From Maritimibacter sp. DP1N21-5 (lineage in GTDB: Bacteria; Pseudomonadota; Alphaproteobacteria; Rhodobacterales; Rhodobacteraceae): a stretch of 64,000 bases of DNA. Location of the stretch: positions 1,922,001-1,986,000 of the forward strand of contig NZ_JAHUZF010000006.1 in assembly GCF_019218295.1 (NCBI RefSeq), given 5' to 3'. The notes beneath the pieces are model-generated. The model searched no databases. It was not told the DNA's origin and saw only the letters and a program-made list of their open reading frames with translations. Both the position numbers and the translations under genes were made by a program. This document shows, piece after piece, positions 42,485 to 51,349 of this stretch (its first letter is position 1; each line of letters starts with the position of its first letter).

Positions 42485-43497
42485 GTGAGCCCCTCGAGAT
42501 AACGCGCCAGATCCTCAAGCGCATCGGGTGCGAGATCGTAACTCGGCATTCTCACCTCGGGCTTCAGGTCTTCGGTATGACTGATCCAGGCGGAGATATC
42601 CTCGCGCGTCACCTTCAACCGCCCGGCGCCGAGCGACTCGCGCCCGCCCACATGAGTGAGGTCCGGCCCCACCTGACCCACGGCGTCGGTCCCGCGCACC
42701 GTGTGACAGGCGCCGCAGCCCTGCTCCTGAAATACCGTGGCACCGCGGCGGGCGGCCTCGGTGGCGGGCGGGACGGCATCGGTAGCCTCGGCCTCGAGCC
42801 AGTCGTCGAAATCGCCGGGCTCCATCACCACGGCGGCGAAGGCCATCCAGGCATGGCTCGCCCCGCAGAACTCCGCACATTGGCCCCGGAAGGTGCCGAC
42901 CTTCTCGGGCGCAAGACTGATCATGGTCTCGCGCCCGGGAAACATGTCCATCTTTCCGCCCAGTGCGGGCACCCAGAAAGAATGGATGACCCGATCCGCC
43001 GTCAGGTGGATCTCGGTTCTCTGCCCGACCGGCAGGCGCAGCTCGTTCGCGCTGACGATGGGCGCCTCGGCCCCGTCCGGCCAGTACTCCACACGCCACC
43101 ACCATTGCTCGCCGGTAACGCGCACCACCAGCCCGTCGCCGGGCTGACGGGGATCGGGCAAAAGGCTCAGACCCCAGACCAGAAGTGACGTGAGCACGAC
43201 CACCGGCAGGACAATACCGCCACCGATCAGGATATGCCGGGCGTAACGCTCGTTCATTTCGCCGGGCCGGACACGGGACATGTAATAGAAGGCGCCGTTC
43301 ACCAGCAGCCAAAGCACGACCGCGCCAGCCAACATGACCCAGAAGAGCGTGGCGATGGATTGGGCGTCCTGACCGCTCGGGTTCAGGGTCGACTGTTCGC
43401 GCCCGCAACCGACGAGTGTCGAAAGCAGGAGGAGAATGCCGATGTGTCGTCCGGTCGGACGGCAGCGGGCAACCCGCTCAGGCGCAGTCACGGTCAT
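42481..43497 (-). CDS. ctaC: Cytochrome c oxidase subunit II with fused cytochrome c domain
   Basis: A 338-residue lipoprotein. The signal segment ILLLLSTLVGC gives a lipobox cysteine, followed by two membrane helices. The CuA domain has IHSFWVPALGGKMDMFPG and the ligand cluster CAEFCGASHAWM. The C-terminal cytochrome c domain carries CGACH and later MPSYDL, whose methionine is probably the sixth ligand. It receives electrons and passes them to subunit I. I chose ATG 43497; a perfect EcfG-type promoter ends 9 bases before it, so the mRNA would be almost leaderless if that promoter is used. Confidence 0.9.
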   Translation of the reverse strand: MTVTAPERVARCRPTGRHIGILLLLSTLVGCGREQSTLNPSGQDAQSIATLFWVMLAGAVVLWLLVNGAFYYMSRVRPGEMNERYARHILIGGGIVLPVVVLTSLLVWGLSLLPDPRQPGDGLVVRVTGEQWWWRVEYWPDGAEAPIVSANELRLPVGQRTEIHLTADRVIHSFWVPALGGKMDMFPGRETMISLAPEKVGTFRGQCAEFCGASHAWMAFAAVVMEPGDFDDWLEAEATDAVPPATEAARRGATVFQEQGCGACHTVRGTDAVGQVGPDLTHVGGRESLGAGRLKVTREDISAWISHTEDLKPEVRMPSYDLAPDALEDLARYLEGLT

Positions 43498-43505
43498 ATC
43501 ACGCC

Positions 43506-43530
43506 AACGCGCGCGAGCGTGAGGAGTTCC
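43506..43530 (-). promoter_or_regulatory. Perfect EcfG-consensus promoter for the caa3 operon
   Basis: On the minus strand GGAAC (43530-43526) is followed after 16 bases by CGTT (43509-43506), an exact match to the alphaproteobacterial general-stress promoter consensus. It faces ctaC. A second exact match facing fadE lies 53 bases away on the other strand. Confidence 0.6.
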
Positions 43531-43582
43531 CTGACGGCATGGCATTCTCTGATGGCAGTCGTACTCGAATGGCCTTCAGGGA

Positions 43583-43608
43583 GGAACCTCCACGGAACGG
43601 CCGGCGTT
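43583..43608 (+). promoter_or_regulatory. Perfect EcfG-consensus promoter for the beta-oxidation operon
   Basis: GGAAC (43583-43587), 17 bases, then CGTT (43605-43608): an exact match to the EcfG consensus, 20 bases before the fadE start. Together with the ctaC promoter it forms a divergent pair in one 131-bp region. Confidence 0.6.
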
Positions 43609-43628
43609 CGCCCCTCGGAGGATGCATG

Positions 43629-45869
43629 ATGTCATTTCGGAAAAAATACCTGACCCGCCCGATCTACAATTGGGCAAAGGGCGTGTTGCCAAGCCTGTCT
43701 GAGACCGAAGCAGAAGCTGTCAACTCCGGCGACGTCCATTTTGAAGCCGAGCTTTTCTCGGGCAAGCCCGACTGGTCGATGCTGCGCAACATGAAAGCGC
43801 CGACGTTGACCGAAGAGGAGCGCGCCTTCGTCGACGGTCCCTGCCGCGCCTTCTGCGACATGGTCGACCCGTGGGAGATCGACCATCACACCGCCGACCT
43901 GTCGCCCGAGGCTTGGGATTTCCTGCGCAGGGAAGGGTTTTTCGGGATGATCATCCCGAAGGAGCACGGCGGCCTGGGGTTCTCGGCCTATGCCCATTCC
44001 GAAGTGGTCCGTTACATCGCGAGCCATTCGCTCGTCGCCGCCGTCACGGTCATGGTTCCCAACTCGCTGGGTCCCGGTGAGTTGATCCTGCAATTCGGCA
44101 CCGATGACCAGAAGAAGCACTGGCTCCCGCGCCTCGCCAAGGGTCAGGAGCTTCCCGCCTTCGGGCTGACCAGCGAGGACGCCGGGTCCGACGCCTCGGC
44201 GATGACGGACGACGGCGTGATCTGCAAGGGCCGCTGGAACGGCGAAGAGGTGCTGGGCATCCGTCTGAACTGGGCGAAACGCTATATCACGCTGGCGCCG
44301 GTCTGCACAGTGCTGGGCCTCGCGTTCAAGCTGCGCGATCCCGATGGTCTCTTGGGCGAGACCGAAGACATCGGCATCACCTGCGCCCTCGTGCCGACGG
44401 ATCTTCCGGGCGTTGAAACCGGGCGACGGCACCTGCCGTCGGGCACCATGTTCATGAACGGACCGACCACCGGCAAGGACGTCTTCATCCCGCTCGACCA
44501 CATCATCGGCGGCCCCGATTATGCCGGGCGCGGCTGGATGATGCTGATGAGCGCGCTTTCGGCCGGGCGCGGCATCTCGCTGCCCTCGCTCTCCGCTGCC
44601 GCGACCGCGCTGGCCGCCCATACGACCGGCGCCTATGCGCGGATCCGCAAGCAGTTCAACCTGCCCATCGGGCTGTTCGGCGGGGTGCAGGAACCGATGG
44701 CGCGCATCGCCTCGAACGCCTATGCCATCGACGCGGGCCGCAGGCTGACGACGGCCGCGCTGGACGACGGCTACAAGCTGGCCGTCATCTCGGCGATCAT
44801 GAAGTATCACGCGACCGACCGGATGCGCGATGCGATCAACGACGCGATGGACGTGCACTCCGGCAAGGCGGTGATCGACGGTCCCCTGAACTATCTGCAG
44901 CCGACCTATCGGACCATCCCCATCGGGATTACCGTCGAGGGCGCGAATATCGTCACCCGCAACCTGATCATCTTCGGTCAGGGCGCGATCCGGGCCCATC
45001 CGCACCTTCTGGACGAGATGCAGGCGCTTCAGGAACCAGACGAGAAGAAATCGCTCGACGCCTTCGACAAGCACTTCTGGGCCCATGTGAACCATGCCGT
45101 GCGCACCGTACTTCGCGCGGGCTGGGCGGCCTGGACGGGGCTGGGCGACGCGCCCCCTGACGCGGGCAAGGTGGCCCCTGTCTACCGGCGGCTGTCGCGC
45201 TGGTCCGCGGCCTTCGCCGTAACCGCCGACATGGCCTTCCTCACTCTTGGCGGCGCGCTGAAACGGAAAGAGATGATCTCGGCCCGGCTTGGTGATGCCC
45301 TGTCCGAGATGTATCTGATCGCCGCCGTTCTGAAGCGGTGGGAGGACGAAGGACGGCACGAGGAGGACTTACCCCTGGTCCATCACGCCGCCGAGACCGG
45401 CTTCGCCCGGATCGGCAAGGCCCTGGACGAGACCATCGCCAACATGCCCGCCCGCTGGGTCGGCTGGCTCTTGCGTCCCATCCTGCGACCCGGCGCCTAT
45501 GCCCGTGGTCCGTCTGACAAGGTCAGCGAAGCCGTGGCGATGCTGATCTATGAACCGGGCGCCGCACGGAGCCGACTGGTACAGGGCTATCACCCGCCCG
45601 CCCCCGACAGCGGGCTTGGACGGCTCGATGGGGCTTTCCGTCTGGTGATCTCGGCGGAGCCCATCGCCAAGCGGCTGCGCGACGCCGGCAAGACCCCGAC
45701 CGAGGGCCGAGAGGCCGGCATCCTCTCGGACGCGGAGTATGCACAGCTTCAGGAGGTCGAGGCGGCCATTCAGCGCGTGGTCACCGTGGACGACTACTCG
45801 CCCGAGGAACTGGAGCAGGTGTTCCCCGCCATGCGACGGACGGGCACTTGGACGGAGGCTGCGGAATGA
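43629..45869 (+). CDS. fadE: Acyl-CoA dehydrogenase (FadE type)
   Basis: A 746-residue FadE-class dehydrogenase, longer than mitochondrial-type enzymes, that introduces the first double bond into acyl-CoA and uses FAD. The core shows PWEIDHHTADLSPEAWDFLR, MIIPKEHGGLGFSA, LPAFGLTSEDAGSDAS (FAD/substrate loop), GRGISLPSLSAA and VHSGKAVIDGPLNYLQ. The long C-terminal part (from about residue 460) is characteristic of FadE. Of two adjacent ATGs I chose 43629, seven bases after GGAGG. The stop overlaps the thiolase ATG. Confidence 0.92.
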   Translation: MSFRKKYLTRPIYNWAKGVLPSLSETEAEAVNSGDVHFEAELFSGKPDWSMLRNMKAPTLTEEERAFVDGPCRAFCDMVDPWEIDHHTADLSPEAWDFLRREGFFGMIIPKEHGGLGFSAYAHSEVVRYIASHSLVAAVTVMVPNSLGPGELILQFGTDDQKKHWLPRLAKGQELPAFGLTSEDAGSDASAMTDDGVICKGRWNGEEVLGIRLNWAKRYITLAPVCTVLGLAFKLRDPDGLLGETEDIGITCALVPTDLPGVETGRRHLPSGTMFMNGPTTGKDVFIPLDHIIGGPDYAGRGWMMLMSALSAGRGISLPSLSAAATALAAHTTGAYARIRKQFNLPIGLFGGVQEPMARIASNAYAIDAGRRLTTAALDDGYKLAVISAIMKYHATDRMRDAINDAMDVHSGKAVIDGPLNYLQPTYRTIPIGITVEGANIVTRNLIIFGQGAIRAHPHLLDEMQALQEPDEKKSLDAFDKHFWAHVNHAVRTVLRAGWAAWTGLGDAPPDAGKVAPVYRRLSRWSAAFAVTADMAFLTLGGALKRKEMISARLGDALSEMYLIAAVLKRWEDEGRHEEDLPLVHHAAETGFARIGKALDETIANMPARWVGWLLRPILRPGAYARGPSDKVSEAVAMLIYEPGAARSRLVQGYHPPAPDSGLGRLDGAFRLVISAEPIAKRLRDAGKTPTEGREAGILSDAEYAQLQEVEAAIQRVVTVDDYSPEELEQVFPAMRRTGTWTEAAE

Positions 45870-47149
45870 GCCGTCCTGTCTACCTCGTCGACGGCGCCCG
45901 CACGCCATTTCTCAAGGCGCGGGGCAAGCCCGGTCCCTTCACCCCGGTCGACCTCGCCGTTCAGGCCGGTCGTCCGCTCCTGATGCGCCAGCCCTTCGCG
46001 CGCTCGGCCTTCGACCTCGTCATTCTGGGCTGCGTGAACGTGATCCAGGACGAGATGAACCCGGCCCGCGTCGCCGCGCTCCGGCTTGGCATGGGCGAAC
46101 AGCAGGTGGCCTTCACCGTTCAGATCAACTGCGGTTCGGGGATGCAGAGCATCGACACCGCCTATCGCTATATCCGCGAGGGCAGCCACGAGATGATCCT
46201 CGCCGGCGGGACCGAGGCGCTCAGTCACGCGCCGCTCGTCTACAGCCGCGAGGCGACCGAGTGGTTCGGGCAGATGACCCGCGCGAAGGGGCCGATGGAC
46301 AAGGCGCGCGCCTTTGCCGACATCCGCCCCGATTTCTTCTCGCCCGTCGTCGGGCTGGAACGCGGGCTGACCGATCCGATCACCTCGCTCAACATGGGCC
46401 AGACCGCGGAGGTGCTCGCCCATCGCTTCGGGATCGACCGCGTGACCGCCGACACCTATGCGGTCGAAAGCCACAAACGCCTGGCCACCGCCCAGGCGGA
46501 AGGCCGGCTGAAGGGCGAGGTGCTGCCGGTCTTCGACAAGGATGGACAGGCGCACGAACAAGACGACGGCGTCCGGCCGGACAGCTCGGTCGACAAGCTC
46601 GCCAAGCTCGACCCCGCCTTCGAGAAACCCTTCGGCAAGGTGACGCCGGGCAATGCGAGCCAGATCACCGACGGCGCGTCCTGGGTCATCCTCGCGTCGG
46701 AAACCGCTCTCAAGGCGCATGGGCTGACGCCTATCGCACGGATCGTGGACAGCCAGTGGGCCGCTCTCGATCCCGGCATCATGGGGCTCGGGCCGGTGCT
46801 CGCCTCGACCCCTCTGGCGCAGCGGCACGACCTGACCTGTGACGACATCGACCTGTGGGAGATCAACGAAGCCTTCGCGGCGCAGGTGCTGGCCTGTCTC
46901 GCCGCCTGGCAAGACGACGATTTCTGTCGCGACGTGCTGGGCTATGACGCCGCCTTCGGACGGATCGACCGCGATCGGCTCAACGTGGACGGCGGCGCGA
47001 TCAGCCTTGGCCATCCGGTGGGCACAAGCGGAAACCGCATCGTGCTTCATCTGGCCAACGCCCTGAAAGCCCGCGGGGCCAAACGCGGGATCGCAACGGA
47101 ATGCATCGGCGGCGGTCTTGGCGGCGCGATGCTGCTGGAGGCCGCATGA
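45866..47149 (+). CDS. fadI: Acetyl-CoA C-acyltransferase (thiolase, FadI/FadA type)
   Basis: A 427-residue thiolase that cleaves 3-ketoacyl-CoA with CoA. The acylated cysteine is C89 in QINCGSGMQSID. The other active-site segments are WEINEAFAAQ, GGAISLGHPVGTSGNR (His) and the second cysteine in ECIGGGLGG. It ends right at the FadJ start (ATGA overlap) and starts in the fadE stop. The position between FadE and FadJ supports a role in fatty-acid oxidation rather than polyhydroxyalkanoate synthesis. Confidence 0.9.
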   Translation: MSRPVYLVDGARTPFLKARGKPGPFTPVDLAVQAGRPLLMRQPFARSAFDLVILGCVNVIQDEMNPARVAALRLGMGEQQVAFTVQINCGSGMQSIDTAYRYIREGSHEMILAGGTEALSHAPLVYSREATEWFGQMTRAKGPMDKARAFADIRPDFFSPVVGLERGLTDPITSLNMGQTAEVLAHRFGIDRVTADTYAVESHKRLATAQAEGRLKGEVLPVFDKDGQAHEQDDGVRPDSSVDKLAKLDPAFEKPFGKVTPGNASQITDGASWVILASETALKAHGLTPIARIVDSQWAALDPGIMGLGPVLASTPLAQRHDLTCDDIDLWEINEAFAAQVLACLAAWQDDDFCRDVLGYDAAFGRIDRDRLNVDGGAISLGHPVGTSGNRIVLHLANALKARGAKRGIATECIGGGLGGAMLLEAA

Positions 47150-49206
47150 CCGACGTTCTGGACAAAATCACCCCCGACGAAACCACCGACGCGCCGAAGG
47201 CGCCGGAAACACGACACTGGCGGCGCGAGGAACGCGACGGAATCCTGACGCTCTGGCTCGACTGCGCGGATACCGGGACGAACGTCATTTCCGAGGCGGT
47301 GCTCCTCGAACTCGACAGCCTGCTCGACGCGGCCAAACAGGCCCAACCGCGAGCGCTCGTCATCAGGTCCGCCAAACCCGGCGGTTTCGGCGCGGGCGCG
47401 GATATCGAAGGTTTCGCCGACTTGCGGGGCGACCAAGCGATCTCCAAGCTGGAACAGGGCCATGCGGTTCTCGACAAGCTGGCCGCCCTCCCCGCGCCGA
47501 CGGTCGCCGTCGTGCATGGCACGACGCTGGGCGGAGCCTTCGAGGTCGCGCTGGCCTGCGATCACAGGATCGGCGTGGAAGGGGTCAAGCTGGGCTTCCC
47601 CGAAATCCAGCTCGGCCTTCATCCCGGACTTGGGGGCACCTTCCGGCTTACCAGCCTCATCGATCCGGTCGAAGCGATGCAACTGATGCTCACCGGGAAA
47701 ACTGCGCACGACCGCAAGGCAAGAAAGCTCGGCATCCTCGACGCCCTCGTGCCGGAACGTCATGTCGACGCCGCGATCGAGGCCGCCGCGACGGGCAAAC
47801 TGGATCACAGCGGTGGCGGGCTGCGGGCCAGTGCGCTCCGCACCCGGGCGGCCCGGGCCATCGCCGCGGCCCGGATGCGCACGGAAAGCGAGAAACAGGC
47901 ACCGCGCAAGCATTTCCCCGCGCCCTTCGCCCTCATCGACCTCTGGGAAGACCACGGCAGCGACCCGGTCGCGATGCAGAAGGCCGAAATCGCCTCCTTC
48001 GCGGCGCTCCTCGACAGCGCGACCGCGCAGAACCTCATCCGCGTCTTCTTTCTGCGCCAGCGGCTGAAGTCCGCAGGGCGTGGAGATGACGGTATCTCCC
48101 ACGTCCACGTCATCGGCGCCGGAGCCATGGGCGGCGAAATCGCCGCCTGGGCTGCCCTTCAGGGCAAGCAGGTCACGATCGAGGATCTTGACCTCGACGC
48201 GCTCGGCAAGACGATTTGCCGGGCCGCCCGCGTCTACGAGAAGAAACACCTGAGCGGGATCGAGGCGCGCGATGCCATGGACCGGCTGATGCCCGACCCG
48301 GACCGCCTCGGACGTGCCCGCGCCGATCTCGTGATCGAATCGGGCCCCGAGAAGCGCGGGGTCAAGGAAGAGATCTATGCCGAGTTGACCACCGCGATGA
48401 AACCCGGCGCGATCCTCGCCACGAACACCTCGAGCCTGCCGCTCGGCTCGCTGGCAGACGCGGCCCCGGATCCCGCGCGTTTCGCGGGGCTGCATTTCTT
48501 CAATCCCGTCAGCAAGATGCCGTTGGTCGAAGTCGTGTCACACGATCTGGCCGCGCAGGGCACGCTCGACCAGCTCGCCGCCTTCACCACCGGGCTCGAC
48601 CGGCTTCCTGCGCGGGTCACGGATTATCCCGGCTTTCTCGTCAACCGTGTGCTCGCGCCCTACATGATGGAGGCGATTCTGATGCTGGACGAAGGCCAGG
48701 ACAAAGTGGTCATCGACCGGGCCGCTCTCGCGTTCGGCATGCCGATGGGCCCGGTCACGCTGGCGGACCAGGTCGGCCTCGATATCTGTCTCGACGTCGC
48801 AACGTCCCTGCGCGAAGGGCTCGACGTGCCGGTGGCCGAGACGCCGGACTGGCTGCGCAAGAAGGTCGAGGACGGAGAAACCGGCAAGAAGGCGGGCAAG
48901 GGTCTTTATGACTACGACAGCGAGACGCCCCCGGTGGAGCCCGAGAGCGACCCCGACCAGCAGGTGATCGACCGCCTGATCCTTCCCATGTGCAATGCCG
49001 CGGTCGAGGTGCTTCGCAAGCGCGTCGCGCCGGACGCGGACACCATAGATGCGGCGATGATCTTCGGCACCGGATGGGCGCCCTTCCGCGGCGGTCCTCT
49101 GCACTACGCGCGCCTGCGCGGTGATGTGCCGGACGTGCTGCGCCGACTGGCCGAGCAGCACGGCCCCCGTTTCACACCCGACCCCGGATGGGACCACCTT
49201 GGCTGA
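47146..49206 (+). CDS. fadJ: Bifunctional enoyl-CoA hydratase / 3-hydroxyacyl-CoA dehydrogenase
   Basis: A 686-residue multifunctional alpha-subunit. The N-terminal crotonase domain has the oxyanion-hole segments GGFGAGADIEGF and VHGTTLGGAFEVALACD, the hydratase glutamate region FPEIQLGLHPGLGGT, and ends near 290. The NAD-binding domain starts at HVIGAGAMGGEIA, followed by NTSSLPLGSLA, GLHFFNPVSKMPLVEVV and the C-terminal helical domains (GFLVNRVLAPYM, DQVGLDICLDV). It performs the middle two steps of beta-oxidation with the neighbouring thiolase. Confidence 0.93.
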   Translation: MTDVLDKITPDETTDAPKAPETRHWRREERDGILTLWLDCADTGTNVISEAVLLELDSLLDAAKQAQPRALVIRSAKPGGFGAGADIEGFADLRGDQAISKLEQGHAVLDKLAALPAPTVAVVHGTTLGGAFEVALACDHRIGVEGVKLGFPEIQLGLHPGLGGTFRLTSLIDPVEAMQLMLTGKTAHDRKARKLGILDALVPERHVDAAIEAAATGKLDHSGGGLRASALRTRAARAIAAARMRTESEKQAPRKHFPAPFALIDLWEDHGSDPVAMQKAEIASFAALLDSATAQNLIRVFFLRQRLKSAGRGDDGISHVHVIGAGAMGGEIAAWAALQGKQVTIEDLDLDALGKTICRAARVYEKKHLSGIEARDAMDRLMPDPDRLGRARADLVIESGPEKRGVKEEIYAELTTAMKPGAILATNTSSLPLGSLADAAPDPARFAGLHFFNPVSKMPLVEVVSHDLAAQGTLDQLAAFTTGLDRLPARVTDYPGFLVNRVLAPYMMEAILMLDEGQDKVVIDRAALAFGMPMGPVTLADQVGLDICLDVATSLREGLDVPVAETPDWLRKKVEDGETGKKAGKGLYDYDSETPPVEPESDPDQQVIDRLILPMCNAAVEVLRKRVAPDADTIDAAMIFGTGWAPFRGGPLHYARLRGDVPDVLRRLAEQHGPRFTPDPGWDHLG

Positions 49207-51016
49207 CCAGACCACAGCCGACGCAATCGCCGCCCAGATCATCGAACGCACCGGCGGCGACATTCGCCTTGCCCTGCCCCTGGGCCTGGGAAAACCGGTG
49301 ACGTTGGTCAATGCGCTGACCCGTGCCGTTGCTGCCCGTCCCGACACGCGCCTGTCCATCCTGACCGCCCTGACGCTGGAGCGACCCGACATGTCCTCCG
49401 ACATGGCGCGGCGGTTTCTGGAACCTGCGGTGGATCGCCTCTTCGGGCGCTACCCGACGCTCGACTATGCCGAGATGCTGCGCGCGGGAGAAATGCCGCC
49501 GAATATAGAGGTGTCGGAGTTCTTCCTCCTCGCCGGCCGCTGGATCGGCGTGCCCGCGGTGCAGCGCCGCTACATCCCCGCCAACTACACCCACGCCTAT
49601 GACGTGCTCGCATCCTGGCGCCCCAACGTGCTTATGCAGCTTCTGGCACCGCTGGGCGAGGATTACAGCCTGTCCTGCAACACCGACATTTCTGCCGACC
49701 TGCTGCGCGAAAGGCGTGCGGGACGGCAGGATTTTATCGTCGTGGGGGAAACCAACGCACATCTTCCGGCGCTGTCGGGCCCCGAAGCAACCCTCGGTCG
49801 GGACGAGGTCGACCTCTGCCTCGACCCCGGCGCCGACTTCGAGCTTTTCTCCGTCGTCAAACGCCCGGTCGGGCCGACCGAGCACGCCATCGGCCTGCAT
49901 GTCGCGCGCACCATTCGCGACGGGGGCACGCTCCAGATCGGAATCGGAGCCATCGGGGACGCCGTGGCCCATGCCCTGAAGTTGCGTCAATCCGGGGCCT
50001 TCCCGGCGATCGTCGGCGGCCGCCCCGGCATGAGTGACGATTTCGACGAGTCCGGCCCCTTCGACATCGGCCTTTACGGCGTGACCGAGATGCTGGTCGA
50101 CGGCCTCTTGCAGCTTTTCGAAGCCGGGATCGTCCGACGGGAGGTCAAAGGCGCCGCGCTCCACGCCGGGTTCTTCGTCGACTGTCGGGACTTCTATCGC
50201 CGTCTCGCTTCCCTGCCCGAAAATCAGCGCGAGAAGATCCGCATGATGCCCGTCTCCTTCACCAACCAGCTTTACGGCGGCGAGGCGGAAAAGCGCGCCG
50301 CCCGCACCGACGCCCGCTTCGTCAATGCCGCGATGAAAGCGACGCTTCTGGGCGGCGTCGTGAGCGACATCAACGGGGACGCGCAGGAGGTCAGCGGCAT
50401 CGGCGGCCAGTTCAACTTCGTCGAACAGGCCTTCGCGCTCGACGGTGCCCGCGCGATCCTGACGCTGCCGGCCACGCGCGCCAGCAAGGGCGAGACGGTC
50501 TCCAACATCGTCTGGGAGCACCCGCACGAAAGCGTGCCCCGTGCCTACCGCGACATCATCGTGACGGAATACGGAATTGCCGACCTGCGTGGCCAGAGCG
50601 ACGAAGAGGCCATCGCGCGGATGCTGGGAATCACCGACAGCCGGTTCCAGGACGAACTCCTGGACAAGGCAAAATCGGCCGGGAAGCTCGACAAGGCCTT
50701 CCGTCTTCCCGATGCGGCGCGGCGAAACACGCCCCAGTCCGTGCAAGACTGGCTGCTCCCCCACGACCTCCCGTCGTTTCCCTTCGGCACGGATTTCGAC
50801 GAAACGGAACGCCGCCTCCTCCCCGCGCTAGACCTCCTGTCGCAGACCCAGGGCCGTCCATTGGCAATGGCCCGATTGGTCCTCTCAGGAATGCTCGCTT
50901 CCACACCGCGGGAATTCCTGGCGCGGATGGATCTCGACACGGCCGAGGGGCTTTCGGAAAGAGCACTGGCGTGGGCACTAACAGGTGCGCTTCGCAAGTC
51001 CGAAGGACGGCGATAG
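49199..51016 (+). CDS. Acetyl-CoA hydrolase/transferase family protein
   Basis: A 605-residue member of the acetyl-CoA hydrolase / 4-hydroxybutyrate CoA-transferase superfamily. It has LALPLGLGKPVTLVNALTR at the start, RYIPANYTHAYDVLASW, the CoA-binding QIGIGAIGDAVAHAL and the C-terminal QFNFVEQAFALDGARAIL and VTEYGIADLRGQS segments. It is longer than the typical 430-500 residues. It probably frees or transfers CoA at the end of beta-oxidation. The most likely start is TTG 49199, overlapping the fadJ stop; no ATG or GTG fits better without a long overlap. Confidence 0.82.
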   Translation: MADQTTADAIAAQIIERTGGDIRLALPLGLGKPVTLVNALTRAVAARPDTRLSILTALTLERPDMSSDMARRFLEPAVDRLFGRYPTLDYAEMLRAGEMPPNIEVSEFFLLAGRWIGVPAVQRRYIPANYTHAYDVLASWRPNVLMQLLAPLGEDYSLSCNTDISADLLRERRAGRQDFIVVGETNAHLPALSGPEATLGRDEVDLCLDPGADFELFSVVKRPVGPTEHAIGLHVARTIRDGGTLQIGIGAIGDAVAHALKLRQSGAFPAIVGGRPGMSDDFDESGPFDIGLYGVTEMLVDGLLQLFEAGIVRREVKGAALHAGFFVDCRDFYRRLASLPENQREKIRMMPVSFTNQLYGGEAEKRAARTDARFVNAAMKATLLGGVVSDINGDAQEVSGIGGQFNFVEQAFALDGARAILTLPATRASKGETVSNIVWEHPHESVPRAYRDIIVTEYGIADLRGQSDEEAIARMLGITDSRFQDELLDKAKSAGKLDKAFRLPDAARRNTPQSVQDWLLPHDLPSFPFGTDFDETERRLLPALDLLSQTQGRPLAMARLVLSGMLASTPREFLARMDLDTAEGLSERALAWALTGALRKSEGRR

Positions 51017-51051
51017 GACAGGTCCATTGCAGGTGCATGGAGGGGAGATCA

Positions 51052-51126
51052 TGGTGCCCGGGGGCGGAATCGAACCACCGACACGAGGATTTTCAATCCA
51101 CTGCTCTACCCCTGAGCTACCCGGGC
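51052..51126 (-). tRNA. tRNA-Phe (GAA)
   Basis: The cloverleaf reads on the minus strand: acceptor GCCCGGG/CCCGGGC, D-arm GCTC/GAGC, anticodon loop TTGAAAA with GAA, T-arm GGTGG/CCGCC with loop TTCGATT, discriminator A and an encoded CCA. The length is 75 bases. In the anticodon stem (GTGGA/TCCTC) one pair, 28-42, is U-U instead of the usual G-C, which is unusual for tRNA-Phe. Confidence 0.93.
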
Positions 51127-51349
51127 ACGGGTGAACGATCACGTTCGGGTGCGCGGTTTCTAGTCGCGGGCGGGGGCGGTGTCCAGAGGGAAATCGTGGT
51201 TTTTTGACCAGAGCGGATCGGGTGCTGCATCCTCGGGACGACGCGCGCCCGAACGGCGGGCAAGGGGAACTTTCTGCGTCGCGACATCTGGCCAATTCCC
51301 GCGCATTCGGCCAACCTGTCCCGAACGCCAACCATGGACCGAGCCGCCC

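Noticed and set aside
51052..51349. Possible integration site at tRNA-Phe
   Set aside because: No integrase, no repeated tRNA end and no foreign-looking block was seen on either side.
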